A program made the position numbers and the translations under genes. From the NCBI GenBank assembly GCA_937919085.1, contig CALFRN010000101.1, positions 1 to 38,212 on the forward strand: 38,212 nt of DNA. The letters are read 5' to 3'. Within the stretch, counting starts at the first letter, position 1; the number at the start of each line of letters is the position of its first letter. This stretch comes from an uncultured Reyranella sp. GTDB taxonomy: Bacteria > Pseudomonadota > Alphaproteobacteria > Reyranellales > Reyranellaceae. Below the pieces are notes generated by a model, which was not told the origin of the DNA, ran no database searches, and saw only the letters and a list, made by a program, of their open reading frames with translations. This document shows, in pieces, positions 18,854 through 28,202 of the stretch.

Positions 18854-19427
18854 GATCGCACGCAGAGCGCTGCTTTCAATCGTGGCGGCGGGGGCCCTGT
18901 CCTGCGGCGCGGCACACGCTGCCGAGCGCCTCAAGATCAACGGCAGCCGAGGGACGATCGACTTTGCGATCGGCGATTCCAGGATCTTCCGCACCACCGG
19001 AGGGTTCGGCGAATGGCAAGGCACTGTACATGTCGTTGACGAGGACATCTCTAAGAGCAAGGTCGAGGTGATCATCAACACGGACAGCGTTCAAATGCTG
19101 GACAACCAGCAGACTGCAATGCTGAAGGAGTCTGACTTCTTCCATGTCGAGAAGTTTCCCGAGATGGCTTTCCGCTCGACCCGGGTTGAACGCACTGGCG
19201 AGACGACACTTCGGGTGGACGGCGACATTACACTGCGCGGCATCACCCGGCCGATGACGCTCGAGGTCTCGGTAACCGACCGGCGGCCCAATGCAGCGGC
19301 CGGATCGCGATACGCCGGCTTCCACGCCAAGGGCACGATCAAGCGCTCCGAGTTCGGCATGACCAAGTTCGTCGACATCGTGGGCGACAACGTGGAGATC
19401 ACCATCGACGCCGACGCCTGGCGCTGA
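18825..19427 (+). CDS. YceI family exported protein (copy 1)
   Basis: Signal peptide then INGSRGTIDFAIGDSRIFRTTGGFGEWQGTVHVVDEDISKSKVEVIINTDSV...DITLRGITRPMTLEV. Confidence 0.9.
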   Translation: MNSVSPMLTEIARRALLSIVAAGALSCGAAHAAERLKINGSRGTIDFAIGDSRIFRTTGGFGEWQGTVHVVDEDISKSKVEVIINTDSVQMLDNQQTAMLKESDFFHVEKFPEMAFRSTRVERTGETTLRVDGDITLRGITRPMTLEVSVTDRRPNAAAGSRYAGFHAKGTIKRSEFGMTKFVDIVGDNVEITIDADAWR

Positions 19428-19436
19428 GGCCGAGGC

Positions 19437-19976
19437 GTGCCGGTACCGACCTACCATGCCGTCGCCAAGTCGCTGCATTGGCTCACGGCCCTGGCGGTCT
19501 TCGGCTTGCTGGGGGTCGGCCTGTGGATGACGGGCCTGCCCATCGGCCTGCTGAAGCTCCAAATCTATGCTTGGCACAAGTGGATCGGCCTTGTCGTCCT
19601 GGTGCTGACCGTCCTGCGCCTGCTATGGCGATGGCGTCGCCCGCCACCGCCGCTGCCCGGTACGATCGCCCGATGGGAACGCGCATTGGCTCCGGTCGCA
19701 CACTGGGCGCTGCTGGTCCTGATCGTGGCCATGCCGGCAAGCGGCTGGATGATGAGCTCGGCCGCTGGCGTCAGCGTCTACTGGTTCGGCGTGCTGCCCC
19801 TGCCCGACCTGGTACCGCGCAACCCTGATCTGTTCGAAGCGCTGCGGACCCTGCATTACCTGCTGTCGCGACTGCTGATCGTCGTCGTGGCGCTGCACAT
19901 CGCCGCCGTCGTGCGCCACGATGTCCTGCACAGCGACGGCATTTTCCGCCGCATGTGGCCTTTCGGAGCAAGATGA
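19437..19976 (+). CDS. Cytochrome b561 family membrane protein
   Basis: GTG start; YHAVAKSLHWLTALAVFGLLGVGLWM, LQIYAWHKWIGLVVLVLTVLRLLWR; C-terminal HIAAVVRHDVLHSDGIFRRMWP. Confidence 0.93.
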   Translation: MPVPTYHAVAKSLHWLTALAVFGLLGVGLWMTGLPIGLLKLQIYAWHKWIGLVVLVLTVLRLLWRWRRPPPPLPGTIARWERALAPVAHWALLVLIVAMPASGWMMSSAAGVSVYWFGVLPLPDLVPRNPDLFEALRTLHYLLSRLLIVVVALHIAAVVRHDVLHSDGIFRRMWPFGAR

Positions 19977-20572
19977 TGCGCCGCTTTCTCGCCTTTCTCG
20001 TCCTGTCGCTCGCCACATCGGCTCTCGTTCCACCGGCGCTGGCCGCGCCGCAGGATTCATGGACGATCGATCTTCGATCCAGTTCGCTTGCCTTCTCGGC
20101 AACCCAGGTCGGCGCGTTCGTGAACGGGCGCTTCGCGAACTGGAGTGGCGACATCGTGCTCGATCCCGCAGCACTCACCGCAGCACGAATTGATATCCGC
20201 ATTCAAACCCCGTCGGTGACGACCGACAGCCGGGACGTCGATTCCCTCCTGAAAGGCGGTAATTTCCTCGATGTCCGGAAATTCCCCGAGGCGCGCTTCG
20301 TTGCGACCACCATTTCCGCGCTCGGCGGAGAGCGCTACGAGGCGCGCGGCAAGCTGACGATCCGCGACGTCACGCGCGACACCGTCCTGCCTTTCGCCCT
20401 GGCAATTGCCCCCGACCCTGCACAACCCGGCGCGCTGCGTGGCGTAGCCCGCGGCCGGCTTACCCTAAAGCGCCTCGACTACGGCGTGGGCCAGAACGAG
20501 TGGGCCGGAACCGGCCAGGTAGCCGACGAAGTCACGATCGACGTCAACATCGTGGCCAGTCGCGCACCGTGA
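19973..20572 (+). CDS. YceI family exported protein (copy 2)
   Basis: ATGA overlap with the b561 gene; signal peptide; DLRSSSLAFSATQVGAFVNGRFANWSGDIVLDP...GGNFLDVRKFPEARF...KLTIRDVTRDTVLPF. Confidence 0.9.
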   Translation: MMRRFLAFLVLSLATSALVPPALAAPQDSWTIDLRSSSLAFSATQVGAFVNGRFANWSGDIVLDPAALTAARIDIRIQTPSVTTDSRDVDSLLKGGNFLDVRKFPEARFVATTISALGGERYEARGKLTIRDVTRDTVLPFALAIAPDPAQPGALRGVARGRLTLKRLDYGVGQNEWAGTGQVADEVTIDVNIVASRAP

Positions 20573-20591
20573 TCTGTCGCCGGGCTGATCG

Positions 20592-21689
20592 CTACGCCTC
20601 GGGCCGAGTTCCAATGTAGTTTGATTGCGGCCGGATAATGCGGCCGCCCTTCTTCTGCTCGAAGACATGGGCACACCAGCCTGCCGCCCGGCCAACCGCC
20701 AACAAGGCGGTAAAGGCGCTGCGCGGCACCTCGAGGGCCTCCAGCAGAAGCGCTGTGTAATATTCCACGTTGGTGTCGAGCCGCCGCCCCGGCTTGTGCC
20801 GGCGCAGCGCGGCGATGGCTGTCTTCTCGACCTCGACAGCGAACGCCAGTCGCCCCGCTGTTTGCGGCAAAGTCGCGACGATGTTCTTGAGCACATCGGC
20901 ACGCGGGTCGCGCACCTTGTAGATGCGATGGCCGAAACCCATCAGGGTCGTGCCTTTGGAAAATGCATCGTCAAACCATGCTCCGGCGCAATTGAGCGAA
21001 CCGATCTCGTCGAACATGTCGAGGACGGGACCGGGCGCGCCACCATGGAGCGGACCTTTGAGGGCGCAAAGCCCCGCCAGGACCGACGAGATCAGGCCGG
21101 CGTGCGTCGATGCAACGACGCGCGCCGTGAAGGTCGATGCATTGAAACCATGATCGGCAATGGTCGCGAGATAGGTATCGAGCGCGTGTTCGAACACGTC
21201 GTCCGCGCGCCTGCCGCGAATCATGCGCAGCAGGTCCTGCGCTGTCGTCAACATGGGGTCCGGCGCCAGAGCCGACTTGCCTTCCGAAGCCCGCAGAAGC
21301 GCCGCGAGGAAAACCGGCAGCGCGCCGCAGACAAGATAGTGATGCGGCATTAGTTCGGTGTCGGCCAGCATACCAAGGCCAACACGCAACCCTTCGACCG
21401 GCGTCAGGCCCTTGGTGGCAGCGAACAATTTCGGCACTTCAGCAAAGGCCCGGACCCGCGCCGAGGCAAGCCCTTCGCGGACGGCACCCTCGTCGCCACC
21501 GCCCTGGCCGGGCGGGGCGAATTCCTCCCAGAGCAACGCTGCGACACCTTCAAAGCCGGTCGTGGCCGCCAGTTCCTCGATCGAGCGGCCGCGCACGATG
21601 AGCCGGCCGGCCTCGCCATCGACCTCGCTCATCACCGAGTCGGCGACGATCACGCCATCGAGCCCGCTGTTCACCCGCGTCTGCAGCAT
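20592..21689 (-). CDS. Citrate synthase / methylcitrate synthase family protein
   Basis: KGPLHGGAPGPVLDMFDEIG, LMGFGHRIYKVRDPRADVL, NVEYYTALLLEALEVP, IIRPQSNYIG; GGAGGGG upstream of ATG at 21689. Confidence 0.92.
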   Translation of the reverse strand: MLQTRVNSGLDGVIVADSVMSEVDGEAGRLIVRGRSIEELAATTGFEGVAALLWEEFAPPGQGGGDEGAVREGLASARVRAFAEVPKLFAATKGLTPVEGLRVGLGMLADTELMPHHYLVCGALPVFLAALLRASEGKSALAPDPMLTTAQDLLRMIRGRRADDVFEHALDTYLATIADHGFNASTFTARVVASTHAGLISSVLAGLCALKGPLHGGAPGPVLDMFDEIGSLNCAGAWFDDAFSKGTTLMGFGHRIYKVRDPRADVLKNIVATLPQTAGRLAFAVEVEKTAIAALRRHKPGRRLDTNVEYYTALLLEALEVPRSAFTALLAVGRAAGWCAHVFEQKKGGRIIRPQSNYIGTRPEA

Positions 21690-21749
21690 CACATCCCCTC
21701 CAACTTGAAGGGCAAAAATCGAGCCGCACAAACATATTGTCAATCTTGA

Positions 21750-21767
21750 TTATATTGATCAATATAA
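21750..21767. promoter_or_regulatory. Perfect 18-bp palindrome between divergent citrate synthase genes, candidate operator
   Basis: TTATATTGATCAATATAA is its own reverse complement; lies 4 bp upstream of the HTH-citrate synthase ATG. Confidence 0.6.
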
Positions 21768-21771
21768 AGTC

Positions 21772-22977
21772 ATGGCGATTGATTGGATAAGTTCCGGGGA
21801 AGCGGCACGGCGGCTGGGCGTTTCGGCGGCCACGCTCTACGCCTATGTGAGCCGTGGCCTGGTGCGGTCGGAGGCCATCGACGGCCGCCGCGAACGCCGC
21901 TATCGCACCGACGACGTCACGCGCCTGAAACGCCGGCGCGACGTCGGCCGCAAGGCCGAGTCGATTGCCACCCATGCCCTCGACTTCGGCACGCCGGTGC
22001 TGGAGTCGGCCCTCACCCTGATCGAGGACAACAAGCTCTATTACCGTGGCTCTGATGCCGCCCGCCTTGCTCGCAGCGCTTCGCTGGAGGAAATCGCCCA
22101 GCTTCTTTGGAACTGCGACGCGACACCGTTCGCCGCCGACAACCTGACGCCCATGACCACGGCGCTCCGGCGGGCCTGGCTGGCAGCGGCGGCACTGTCG
22201 CCGGTCGACCGCTGCCTCATCCTGCTGCCGGCAGCAGCGGCGCTGGACCACTCGAGCTGGGTCGAGGATCGCGCGCCGATGCTTGAGACCGGTGTGCGGG
22301 TTTTGCGTCTGCTGACGGCCGCCGTCACGGCACAGCCACCTTCCGCGCGCCCCGTCCACGAGCAGCTTGCGACGGCCTGGAATGTTCCGCCGGACCGCGC
22401 CCATGTTCTGCGCGCCGCCCTTGTCCTCCTCGCCGATCACGAATTCAACGCCTCGGCCTTTGCCGCACGGGTCGTGGCATCGACCGGCGCCAATCTCTAC
22501 GGCGCCACCCTGGCCGGGCTTGCCGCGCTTAACGGTCCGCGCCACGGCGGGCTTACCCGGCGCGTCTCGGCGCTGTTTGAAGAACTCAAGGACACATCGG
22601 ATCTCGACGCCGACCTGGTGCGGCTGCTGCGCGCCCACATCTACATCCCGGGCTTCGGGCACCAGCTGTATCCCGATGGCGATGTCCGCGCCGCGACCTT
22701 GTTCGCGCTCCTGCGCGAGACGGTCCCGGACTCCTTTGAGCTTGCCTTCGCAATGCACCTCGCGACGACCGTCGAGCGCCTGATCGGCCGCAAGCCAAAT
22801 GTCGATTTCTCCACGGTGACGGTCGAGCGTGTGCTCGCCCTACCCAGGGACTCCGCTCTCGCCTTGTTCCTACTCGGTCGCACGGTCGGCTGGATTGCCC
22901 ACGCGCTCGAGCAGGCAGCGCATGGAGCCTTGATTCGCCCGCGAGCCCGTTACACCGGGCCGCGCCCGGGCGCGTAG
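21772..22977 (+). CDS. Citrate synthase family protein with N-terminal helix-turn-helix (MerR/HTH_17-like) domain
   Basis: N-terminus MAIDWISSGEAARRLGVSAATLYAYVSRGLVRSEAIDGRRERRYRTDDVTRLKRRR; then citrate synthase motifs GPRHGGL, IPGFGHQLYPDGDVRAA, NVDFSTVTV, LIRPRARYTGPRPG. Confidence 0.92.
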   Translation: MAIDWISSGEAARRLGVSAATLYAYVSRGLVRSEAIDGRRERRYRTDDVTRLKRRRDVGRKAESIATHALDFGTPVLESALTLIEDNKLYYRGSDAARLARSASLEEIAQLLWNCDATPFAADNLTPMTTALRRAWLAAAALSPVDRCLILLPAAAALDHSSWVEDRAPMLETGVRVLRLLTAAVTAQPPSARPVHEQLATAWNVPPDRAHVLRAALVLLADHEFNASAFAARVVASTGANLYGATLAGLAALNGPRHGGLTRRVSALFEELKDTSDLDADLVRLLRAHIYIPGFGHQLYPDGDVRAATLFALLRETVPDSFELAFAMHLATTVERLIGRKPNVDFSTVTVERVLALPRDSALALFLLGRTVGWIAHALEQAAHGALIRPRARYTGPRPGA

Positions 22978-23039
22978 CGGTTATCCACCAAAGCACCACC
23001 TTGCGGGGCCGGCACCTGCGTGCTTAACGTCGCGCTTTA

Positions 23040-24008
23040 GTGACAAAGAAACGCATGGGCCTGCCGAGGTTGCCCCACCTCCTCGGCATCGAAGGACTCA
23101 CTCCCGAGACCATTTCGGGATTGCTCGACCTATCCGAAAATTACATCGACCAGAACAGATCGATCGATAAGCGGCGTGACCTGCTCGGTGGCCGCACCGT
23201 CATCAACCTGTTCTTCGAGAACTCGACACGCACCCGGACCAGCTTCGAGGTCGCGGCCCGCCGGCTGGGCGCCGACGTCATCAACATGGATGTCGCCACC
23301 TCTTCCGTGCGCAAGGGCGAGACGCTGCTCGACACGGCAATGACGCTTAACGCCATGCGGCCCGATGCCATCGTCGTGCGCCATGGCGAGTCGGGTGCGG
23401 TGAACCTGCTCGCCCAGAAGGTCAACTGCGCCGTCATCAACGGCGGCGACGGACAACACGAGCATCCGACCCAAGCCCTGCTGGACGCTCTCACCATCCG
23501 ACGACGACGCGGCGGCCTGCAGGGTCTGCTGGTGGCGATCTGCGGCGACATCATGCACAGCCGGGTGGCGCGGTCGAACATCCATCTGCTGCAGATCATG
23601 GGCGCGCGCGTGCGTGTAATCGGTCCGCCGACCCTGATGCCGACCGACATCGAGAAGATGGGCGTGGAAGTCCACTACAGCATGAAAACCGGACTGAAGG
23701 ACGTCGACATCGTCATGATGCTGCGGCTGCAGACCGAACGCATGCAGGGCTCGTTCGTGCCCTCGATCAGCGAATATTTCCACTTCTTCGGGCTCGACCA
23801 CGCCAAGCTCAAGTTTGCCAAGCCCGACGCGTTGATCATGCACCCCGGGCCGATGAACCGCGGTGTCGAGATCGACTCGGAGGTCGCCGATGACCTCGAT
23901 CGCAGCGTCATCCACGAACAGGTCGAGATGGGCGTGGCGGTGCGCATGGCCTGCCTGGAGGCACTGATCGGCGGCCGGCGCAATGCCCTGGTCGGAGCCG
24001 TGGCGTGA
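23040..24008 (+). CDS. pyrB: Aspartate carbamoyltransferase catalytic subunit
   Basis: [70 protein letters not shown]. Confidence 0.96.
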   Translation: MTKKRMGLPRLPHLLGIEGLTPETISGLLDLSENYIDQNRSIDKRRDLLGGRTVINLFFENSTRTRTSFEVAARRLGADVINMDVATSSVRKGETLLDTAMTLNAMRPDAIVVRHGESGAVNLLAQKVNCAVINGGDGQHEHPTQALLDALTIRRRRGGLQGLLVAICGDIMHSRVARSNIHLLQIMGARVRVIGPPTLMPTDIEKMGVEVHYSMKTGLKDVDIVMMLRLQTERMQGSFVPSISEYFHFFGLDHAKLKFAKPDALIMHPGPMNRGVEIDSEVADDLDRSVIHEQVEMGVAVRMACLEALIGGRRNALVGAVA

Positions 24009-25354
24009 GCGGCAGGATCCACAAGGCGGCCCCGCCGCACACCGGATCGACGGCCTATATCAATGCCCGCATCGTCGACCCGACGGGCGACAGCGAATAT
24101 CCCGGCGCGGTGCTGATCAGCGACGGAAAGATCGCCGACTACGGTCCCAGCCTGTTCGCTTCGGGTGCCCCCTACGGCATCCAGTCGGTCGATTGCCGCG
24201 GCCTCTTTCTGGCGCCCGGCCTGGTCGACACCCGCGTTCATACCGGCGAGCCGGGCGAGGAACACAAGGAGACGCTGGAGAGCGCCGGATCGGCCGCGGC
24301 GGTTGGCGGCATCACCTCTCTGGTCCTGCTGCCGGACAACGAACCGCCATTTGACGATGCCTCGCTAATCGAGTTCGTGGCGCGCCGCGCCAGGCTGATC
24401 AAGCTGGTGAATATGTATGCCTATGGGGCGCTCACCGTGGGCCTCGAGGGCAAGGAGTTGGCCGAGATCGGCCTGCTGGCCGAGGCCGGTGCCGTCGCCT
24501 TCACCGACGCCGACCATTCCATCGGCAACGCCCAGGTCATGCGCCGCGCGTTGTATTACGCCAAGGCGTTCAACGCGCTGATCGTCCACTTGCCGCAGGA
24601 GCCGACCCTGTCGGGTGGCCACATGACGAGTGGCGAAATGGCGACGCGTCTCGGACTCTCCGGCAACCCGCCGCTCGCCGAGGTGATGATGGTCGAGCGC
24701 GACATTCGCCTCGCCGAGATGACCGGCGGGCGCCTACATCTGGCCAAGATATCGACCGCCGAGTCTGTGGTCGCCATCGCTGCGGCCAAGGCGCGGGGGC
24801 TCAAGATCACCTGCGACACTGCAGCACCCTATTTCGCGCTGAACGATCTCGCGGTCGGCGATTACCGGACCTTCGGCAAACTGGTGCCGCCGCTGCGCGC
24901 CGAAAAAGACCGGCTGGCGGTCGTCGAAGGACTGAAGGACGGCGTCATCGACGCCATCGTTTCCGACCACCGGCCGCAGGATCAGGACAGCAAACGCGTG
25001 CCGTTCGCCCAGGCGCTGCCCGGCGGCGTCGGCCTCGAGACATTGCTGCCGATTTCGCTCGAACTGGTACACAACGGCTACCTCACGCTGCCGCGCCTGT
25101 TTCAGCGCCTGTCGAGTACACCCGCCGCCCTGTTCGGCCTTCCAGGCGGGCGACTCGCCAAGGGAGCGCCAGCTGACCTTGTCGTATTCGATGCCGATTT
25201 TGCCTGGAAAATCGACCGCACAGATCTATGGAGCAAGACCAAGAACACGCCGTTCGATGAACGTCCCGTCCAAGGCCGCGTGATGGCGACCATCGTTGGC
25301 GGCCGAACGATTTACAGTGACGATGGTTTCATGGCGACCGCCGAGGCCGCCTAA
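24005..25354 (+). CDS. Dihydroorotase-like protein (PyrC/PyrX family), probably non-catalytic
   Basis: 4-bp overlap with pyr[67 protein letters not shown]; two canonical metal His positions substituted. Confidence 0.9.
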   Translation: MSGRIHKAAPPHTGSTAYINARIVDPTGDSEYPGAVLISDGKIADYGPSLFASGAPYGIQSVDCRGLFLAPGLVDTRVHTGEPGEEHKETLESAGSAAAVGGITSLVLLPDNEPPFDDASLIEFVARRARLIKLVNMYAYGALTVGLEGKELAEIGLLAEAGAVAFTDADHSIGNAQVMRRALYYAKAFNALIVHLPQEPTLSGGHMTSGEMATRLGLSGNPPLAEVMMVERDIRLAEMTGGRLHLAKISTAESVVAIAAAKARGLKITCDTAAPYFALNDLAVGDYRTFGKLVPPLRAEKDRLAVVEGLKDGVIDAIVSDHRPQDQDSKRVPFAQALPGGVGLETLLPISLELVHNGYLTLPRLFQRLSSTPAALFGLPGGRLAKGAPADLVVFDADFAWKIDRTDLWSKTKNTPFDERPVQGRVMATIVGGRTIYSDDGFMATAEAA

Positions 25355-25419
25355 TTACCGCCACCAAATCGCCACTTCGTCTGGTATTGTCGCGCAACAA
25401 TCACCGGTCAGGACAATCG

Positions 25420-26190
25420 ATGATGCTTCGACAGTCAGTAATTCTCGCCGTCGCTACGATTGCGCTTGCCGGCACCGGACACGCGCAGTCGCGTGGGGCG
25501 ACGCGCGATGATCTGCTCGACGCACTCACGCGCCACATCCAGATTTGTGCCGAAATATCCGACACCCAGGCGCGGCTGTCCTGCTACGACCGGCTGCAGA
25601 CCCAGGTCGGCGGCGTCCAGGCCGGTGCTCCGGCGCAGCCGGCAGCGGCGGCCGCTCCCACGCCGACGCCAATACAGGCCGGCGGCGCGCCGGCGCCGTC
25701 AAGCGGCCCGGCGATCAACACCGCGCCGCTCACGCCACAGCCGCTTGGCGTTCCGGGTGGTGGAGTCGCAACACTGGGAGGGCCGTCGGCGCAGCCGCAA
25801 GACCCCAACGCGGCATTCGATCCGCGCTCGGCCACCCAAGTTCGCCCCCCCGAGGTCGTGCAACCCAAGCCGCGGCCAGCAGTCCGTCACACCGGCCCGC
25901 GGCCCATTCCCTACTCCTCGACACCACAGCCACTGGTGGTGATCGGCGCATCGAACCTGACCTACGGCGAGTCACGCTACTGGCAGGTCTCGATCACGTT
26001 GACGTCGAACACGACGGCACCGGTCGAGACGCAGGCACAATGTACGTTCATGAACGCCGGCCGCCCGATCGAGGATGTCTATTTCGGGCCAGTCACGATC
26101 CAGCCGGGCGAGCAGATCAGCACAGAGCTAATCGGCCCTCCGACGACCGCCTACATCGACTCGACCAACTGCCGACTGCTGAAACCATAA
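25420..26190 (+). CDS. Exported protein of unknown function, Pro/Ala-rich linker
   Basis: Signal peptide MMLRQSVILAVATIALAGTGHAQ; ICAEISDTQARLSCYDRL motif; P/A-rich middle; C-terminal folded region. Confidence 0.7.
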   Translation: MMLRQSVILAVATIALAGTGHAQSRGATRDDLLDALTRHIQICAEISDTQARLSCYDRLQTQVGGVQAGAPAQPAAAAAPTPTPIQAGGAPAPSSGPAINTAPLTPQPLGVPGGGVATLGGPSAQPQDPNAAFDPRSATQVRPPEVVQPKPRPAVRHTGPRPIPYSSTPQPLVVIGASNLTYGESRYWQVSITLTSNTTAPVETQAQCTFMNAGRPIEDVYFGPVTIQPGEQISTELIGPPTTAYIDSTNCRLLKP

Positions 26191-26199
26191 GCCGGCCGG

Positions 26200-26826
26200 A
26201 TGCTCTCGACCCTGATCCTCGTCCTCGGACCGCTTCTGCTGGGGTACCTGCTGGGGTCGATCCCGTTTGGATTGCTGTTGACTCGAGCCGCCGGCCTCGG
26301 GGATATCCGCAATATCGGGTCGGGCAATATCGGTGCGACTAACGTGCTGCGCACCGGCCACAAGGGATTGGCTGCGGCGACCCTGCTGCTCGATGCCATG
26401 AAGGGTGTGGCGGCCGTGCTGGTCGCCGACCAGGTCGGCCAGCTCGCCGCAGTTGGGGCGGCAGCGGGCGCCGTGCTCGGCCACATGTTCCCGGTGTGGT
26501 TGTCCTTCAAGGGCGGCAAAGGCATGGCCACGACGCTCGGCGTGATGTGGGGGCTGTCGTGGCCAGTGGGTGCGATCGCCTGTGCCGCGTGGCTGCTGTG
26601 CGCCGCAATCTTCCGCTATTCCTCCCTGGCTTCGTTGCTCAGCGTGGTGATTGCAGCACCTGCCGCGTGGCTATTGACCGATCCACGAGCAGCCACTCTC
26701 CTCGCTCTTTTGGTACCGCTGGTATGGGTGCGCCACCATGAAAACATTGCCCGCCTGATAAAAGGCACCGAACCCAGAATCGGTCAGCGCACGGCAAACA
26801 AGGACGGCGAGAAGACAACGAGCTAG
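26200..26826 (+). CDS. plsY: Glycerol-3-phosphate acyltransferase PlsY
   Basis: GYLLGSIPFGLLLTRAAGLGDIRNIGSGNIGATNVLRTG; HMFPVWLSFKGGKGMATTLG; VWVRHHENIARLIKGTEPRIG. Confidence 0.97.
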   Translation: MLSTLILVLGPLLLGYLLGSIPFGLLLTRAAGLGDIRNIGSGNIGATNVLRTGHKGLAAATLLLDAMKGVAAVLVADQVGQLAAVGAAAGAVLGHMFPVWLSFKGGKGMATTLGVMWGLSWPVGAIACAAWLLCAAIFRYSSLASLLSVVIAAPAAWLLTDPRAATLLALLVPLVWVRHHENIARLIKGTEPRIGQRTANKDGEKTTS

Positions 26827-26977
26827 CGCGTTCCGCATCGTATGGTGCGGCAGCGCTTTGCGCTATGCCCTGCCATGCCTTGCGATAGTCTCCCGCCACG
26901 TTTGCAGGATTCCCCTAAGGCTTGCCGGTGCATATTCGTTTCGTTGATCAGAGTCCCGACACCGCCGGCTATCCGCG

Positions 26978-28150
26978 ATGGCGGTAGCTTCGCGCGCCAT
27001 GCCCTGGGCGCTGATCGGCGCCGCCTGCCTTGGTTCCTTCGCTGCCACGTCCAGCGGCACGACGCGCGCACCCTTCCTGCTGGAAATGTCGGGCGACCTC
27101 GATGTCAGCATGCCGCTGGTCGCCAACCTGGTGTCCCTGACGGCAACGGCCTGGGGTATCACCTCGGCGCTGGGCGGCTGGCTTTCCGACCGGATTGGCC
27201 GCCGGCCAGTCCTGGTCGCCGCCCCGTTCGCGCTGGCGCTCTCCCTGATCGTCCAGGCCTGGGCCGGATCGTTCTTCTGGGTTGCGGTCTGGGCAGCGAT
27301 TGGCGGCGGTTGCGCGGGCGCCTTCACCGGCGTGGTGTTTGCCGAGGTCTCCGGCCGTGTTGAGGACAACCAGCGCGGCCGCGCACTCGGTTGGGTGATG
27401 AGCGGCCAATCGCTCACGCTTGTGATCGGGGTCCCGCTCGCCGCCGGAGTGGGCTCGCTGATCGGTTGGCGTGGATGGCTGGTCTGTGTCGCCGGCTTGG
27501 CACTCGTCGCCTGCATCTGCCTGTTCGCGACAGTCGGACGCGGTTCGGCCGGCCACACACGACCGGCGGCACGGCCATCGATGCGGTCGGCGCTGTCGCC
27601 ACGTGTGCTCGGATTGCTTGTGACCGGAATCGCCGAGAGAATTTGCTATGGCCTGGCGGCTGTCTATTTCGCGACTTTCCTACAGGCAACCTATGGCATG
27701 TCGCTGGCCGAGATCGCGCTTCCGCTCGCGGTGTTTGCGCTGGGCAATGTCGCCGGCACAATTCTGGGCGGCCAGCTTGCCGACCGCCTGCGAGACCGGT
27801 TGGTGACATTTTCTGTCGCCATGGCGCTATCTGGCATTGCAGCCCTGTTCCTGTTCATGTGGCATCCTGGGCCGGCCGTCTCGGTGGCATTGGGATTCAT
27901 CTATGTCCTGTTGAACGCCCTTGGCCGGCCATCTTTCATGGCGGCGCTGGCCGCGGTGCCCGAGGCGGTGCGCGGCACAGTGCTCGGCCTGAACGGCACA
28001 TCGGCCAGCATTGGCTGGATCGGCGCGGCGGGCCTCGGCGCGGCGATGATCGGATCGGGTGGCTTCGAAGGCTTTGGGCCGCTCGGTGCCGCGCTGGCAC
28101 TGCTGGGCGCCGCAGGCGCGTTATGGTGCCGTCGCAACACTGCCGCGTGA
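26978..28150 (+). CDS. Major facilitator superfamily transporter
   Basis: about 12 hydrophobic segments; GGWLSDRIGRRPVLVAAPFALAL motif A; start may be MPWALIG at 26999. Confidence 0.9.
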   Translation: MAVASRAMPWALIGAACLGSFAATSSGTTRAPFLLEMSGDLDVSMPLVANLVSLTATAWGITSALGGWLSDRIGRRPVLVAAPFALALSLIVQAWAGSFFWVAVWAAIGGGCAGAFTGVVFAEVSGRVEDNQRGRALGWVMSGQSLTLVIGVPLAAGVGSLIGWRGWLVCVAGLALVACICLFATVGRGSAGHTRPAARPSMRSALSPRVLGLLVTGIAERICYGLAAVYFATFLQATYGMSLAEIALPLAVFALGNVAGTILGGQLADRLRDRLVTFSVAMALSGIAALFLFMWHPGPAVSVALGFIYVLLNALGRPSFMAALAAVPEAVRGTVLGLNGTSASIGWIGAAGLGAAMIGSGGFEGFGPLGAALALLGAAGALWCRRNTAA

Positions 28151-28202
28151 TTTCTACCTAAGGTTGTTTTATCTTAAATATATTATCGTTTACAGTTATG
28201 CG

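Noticed and set aside
22981-22989. TTATCCACC as a DnaA box upstream of pyrB
   Set aside because: One mismatch to TTATNCACA at the last base and isolated; too weak alone
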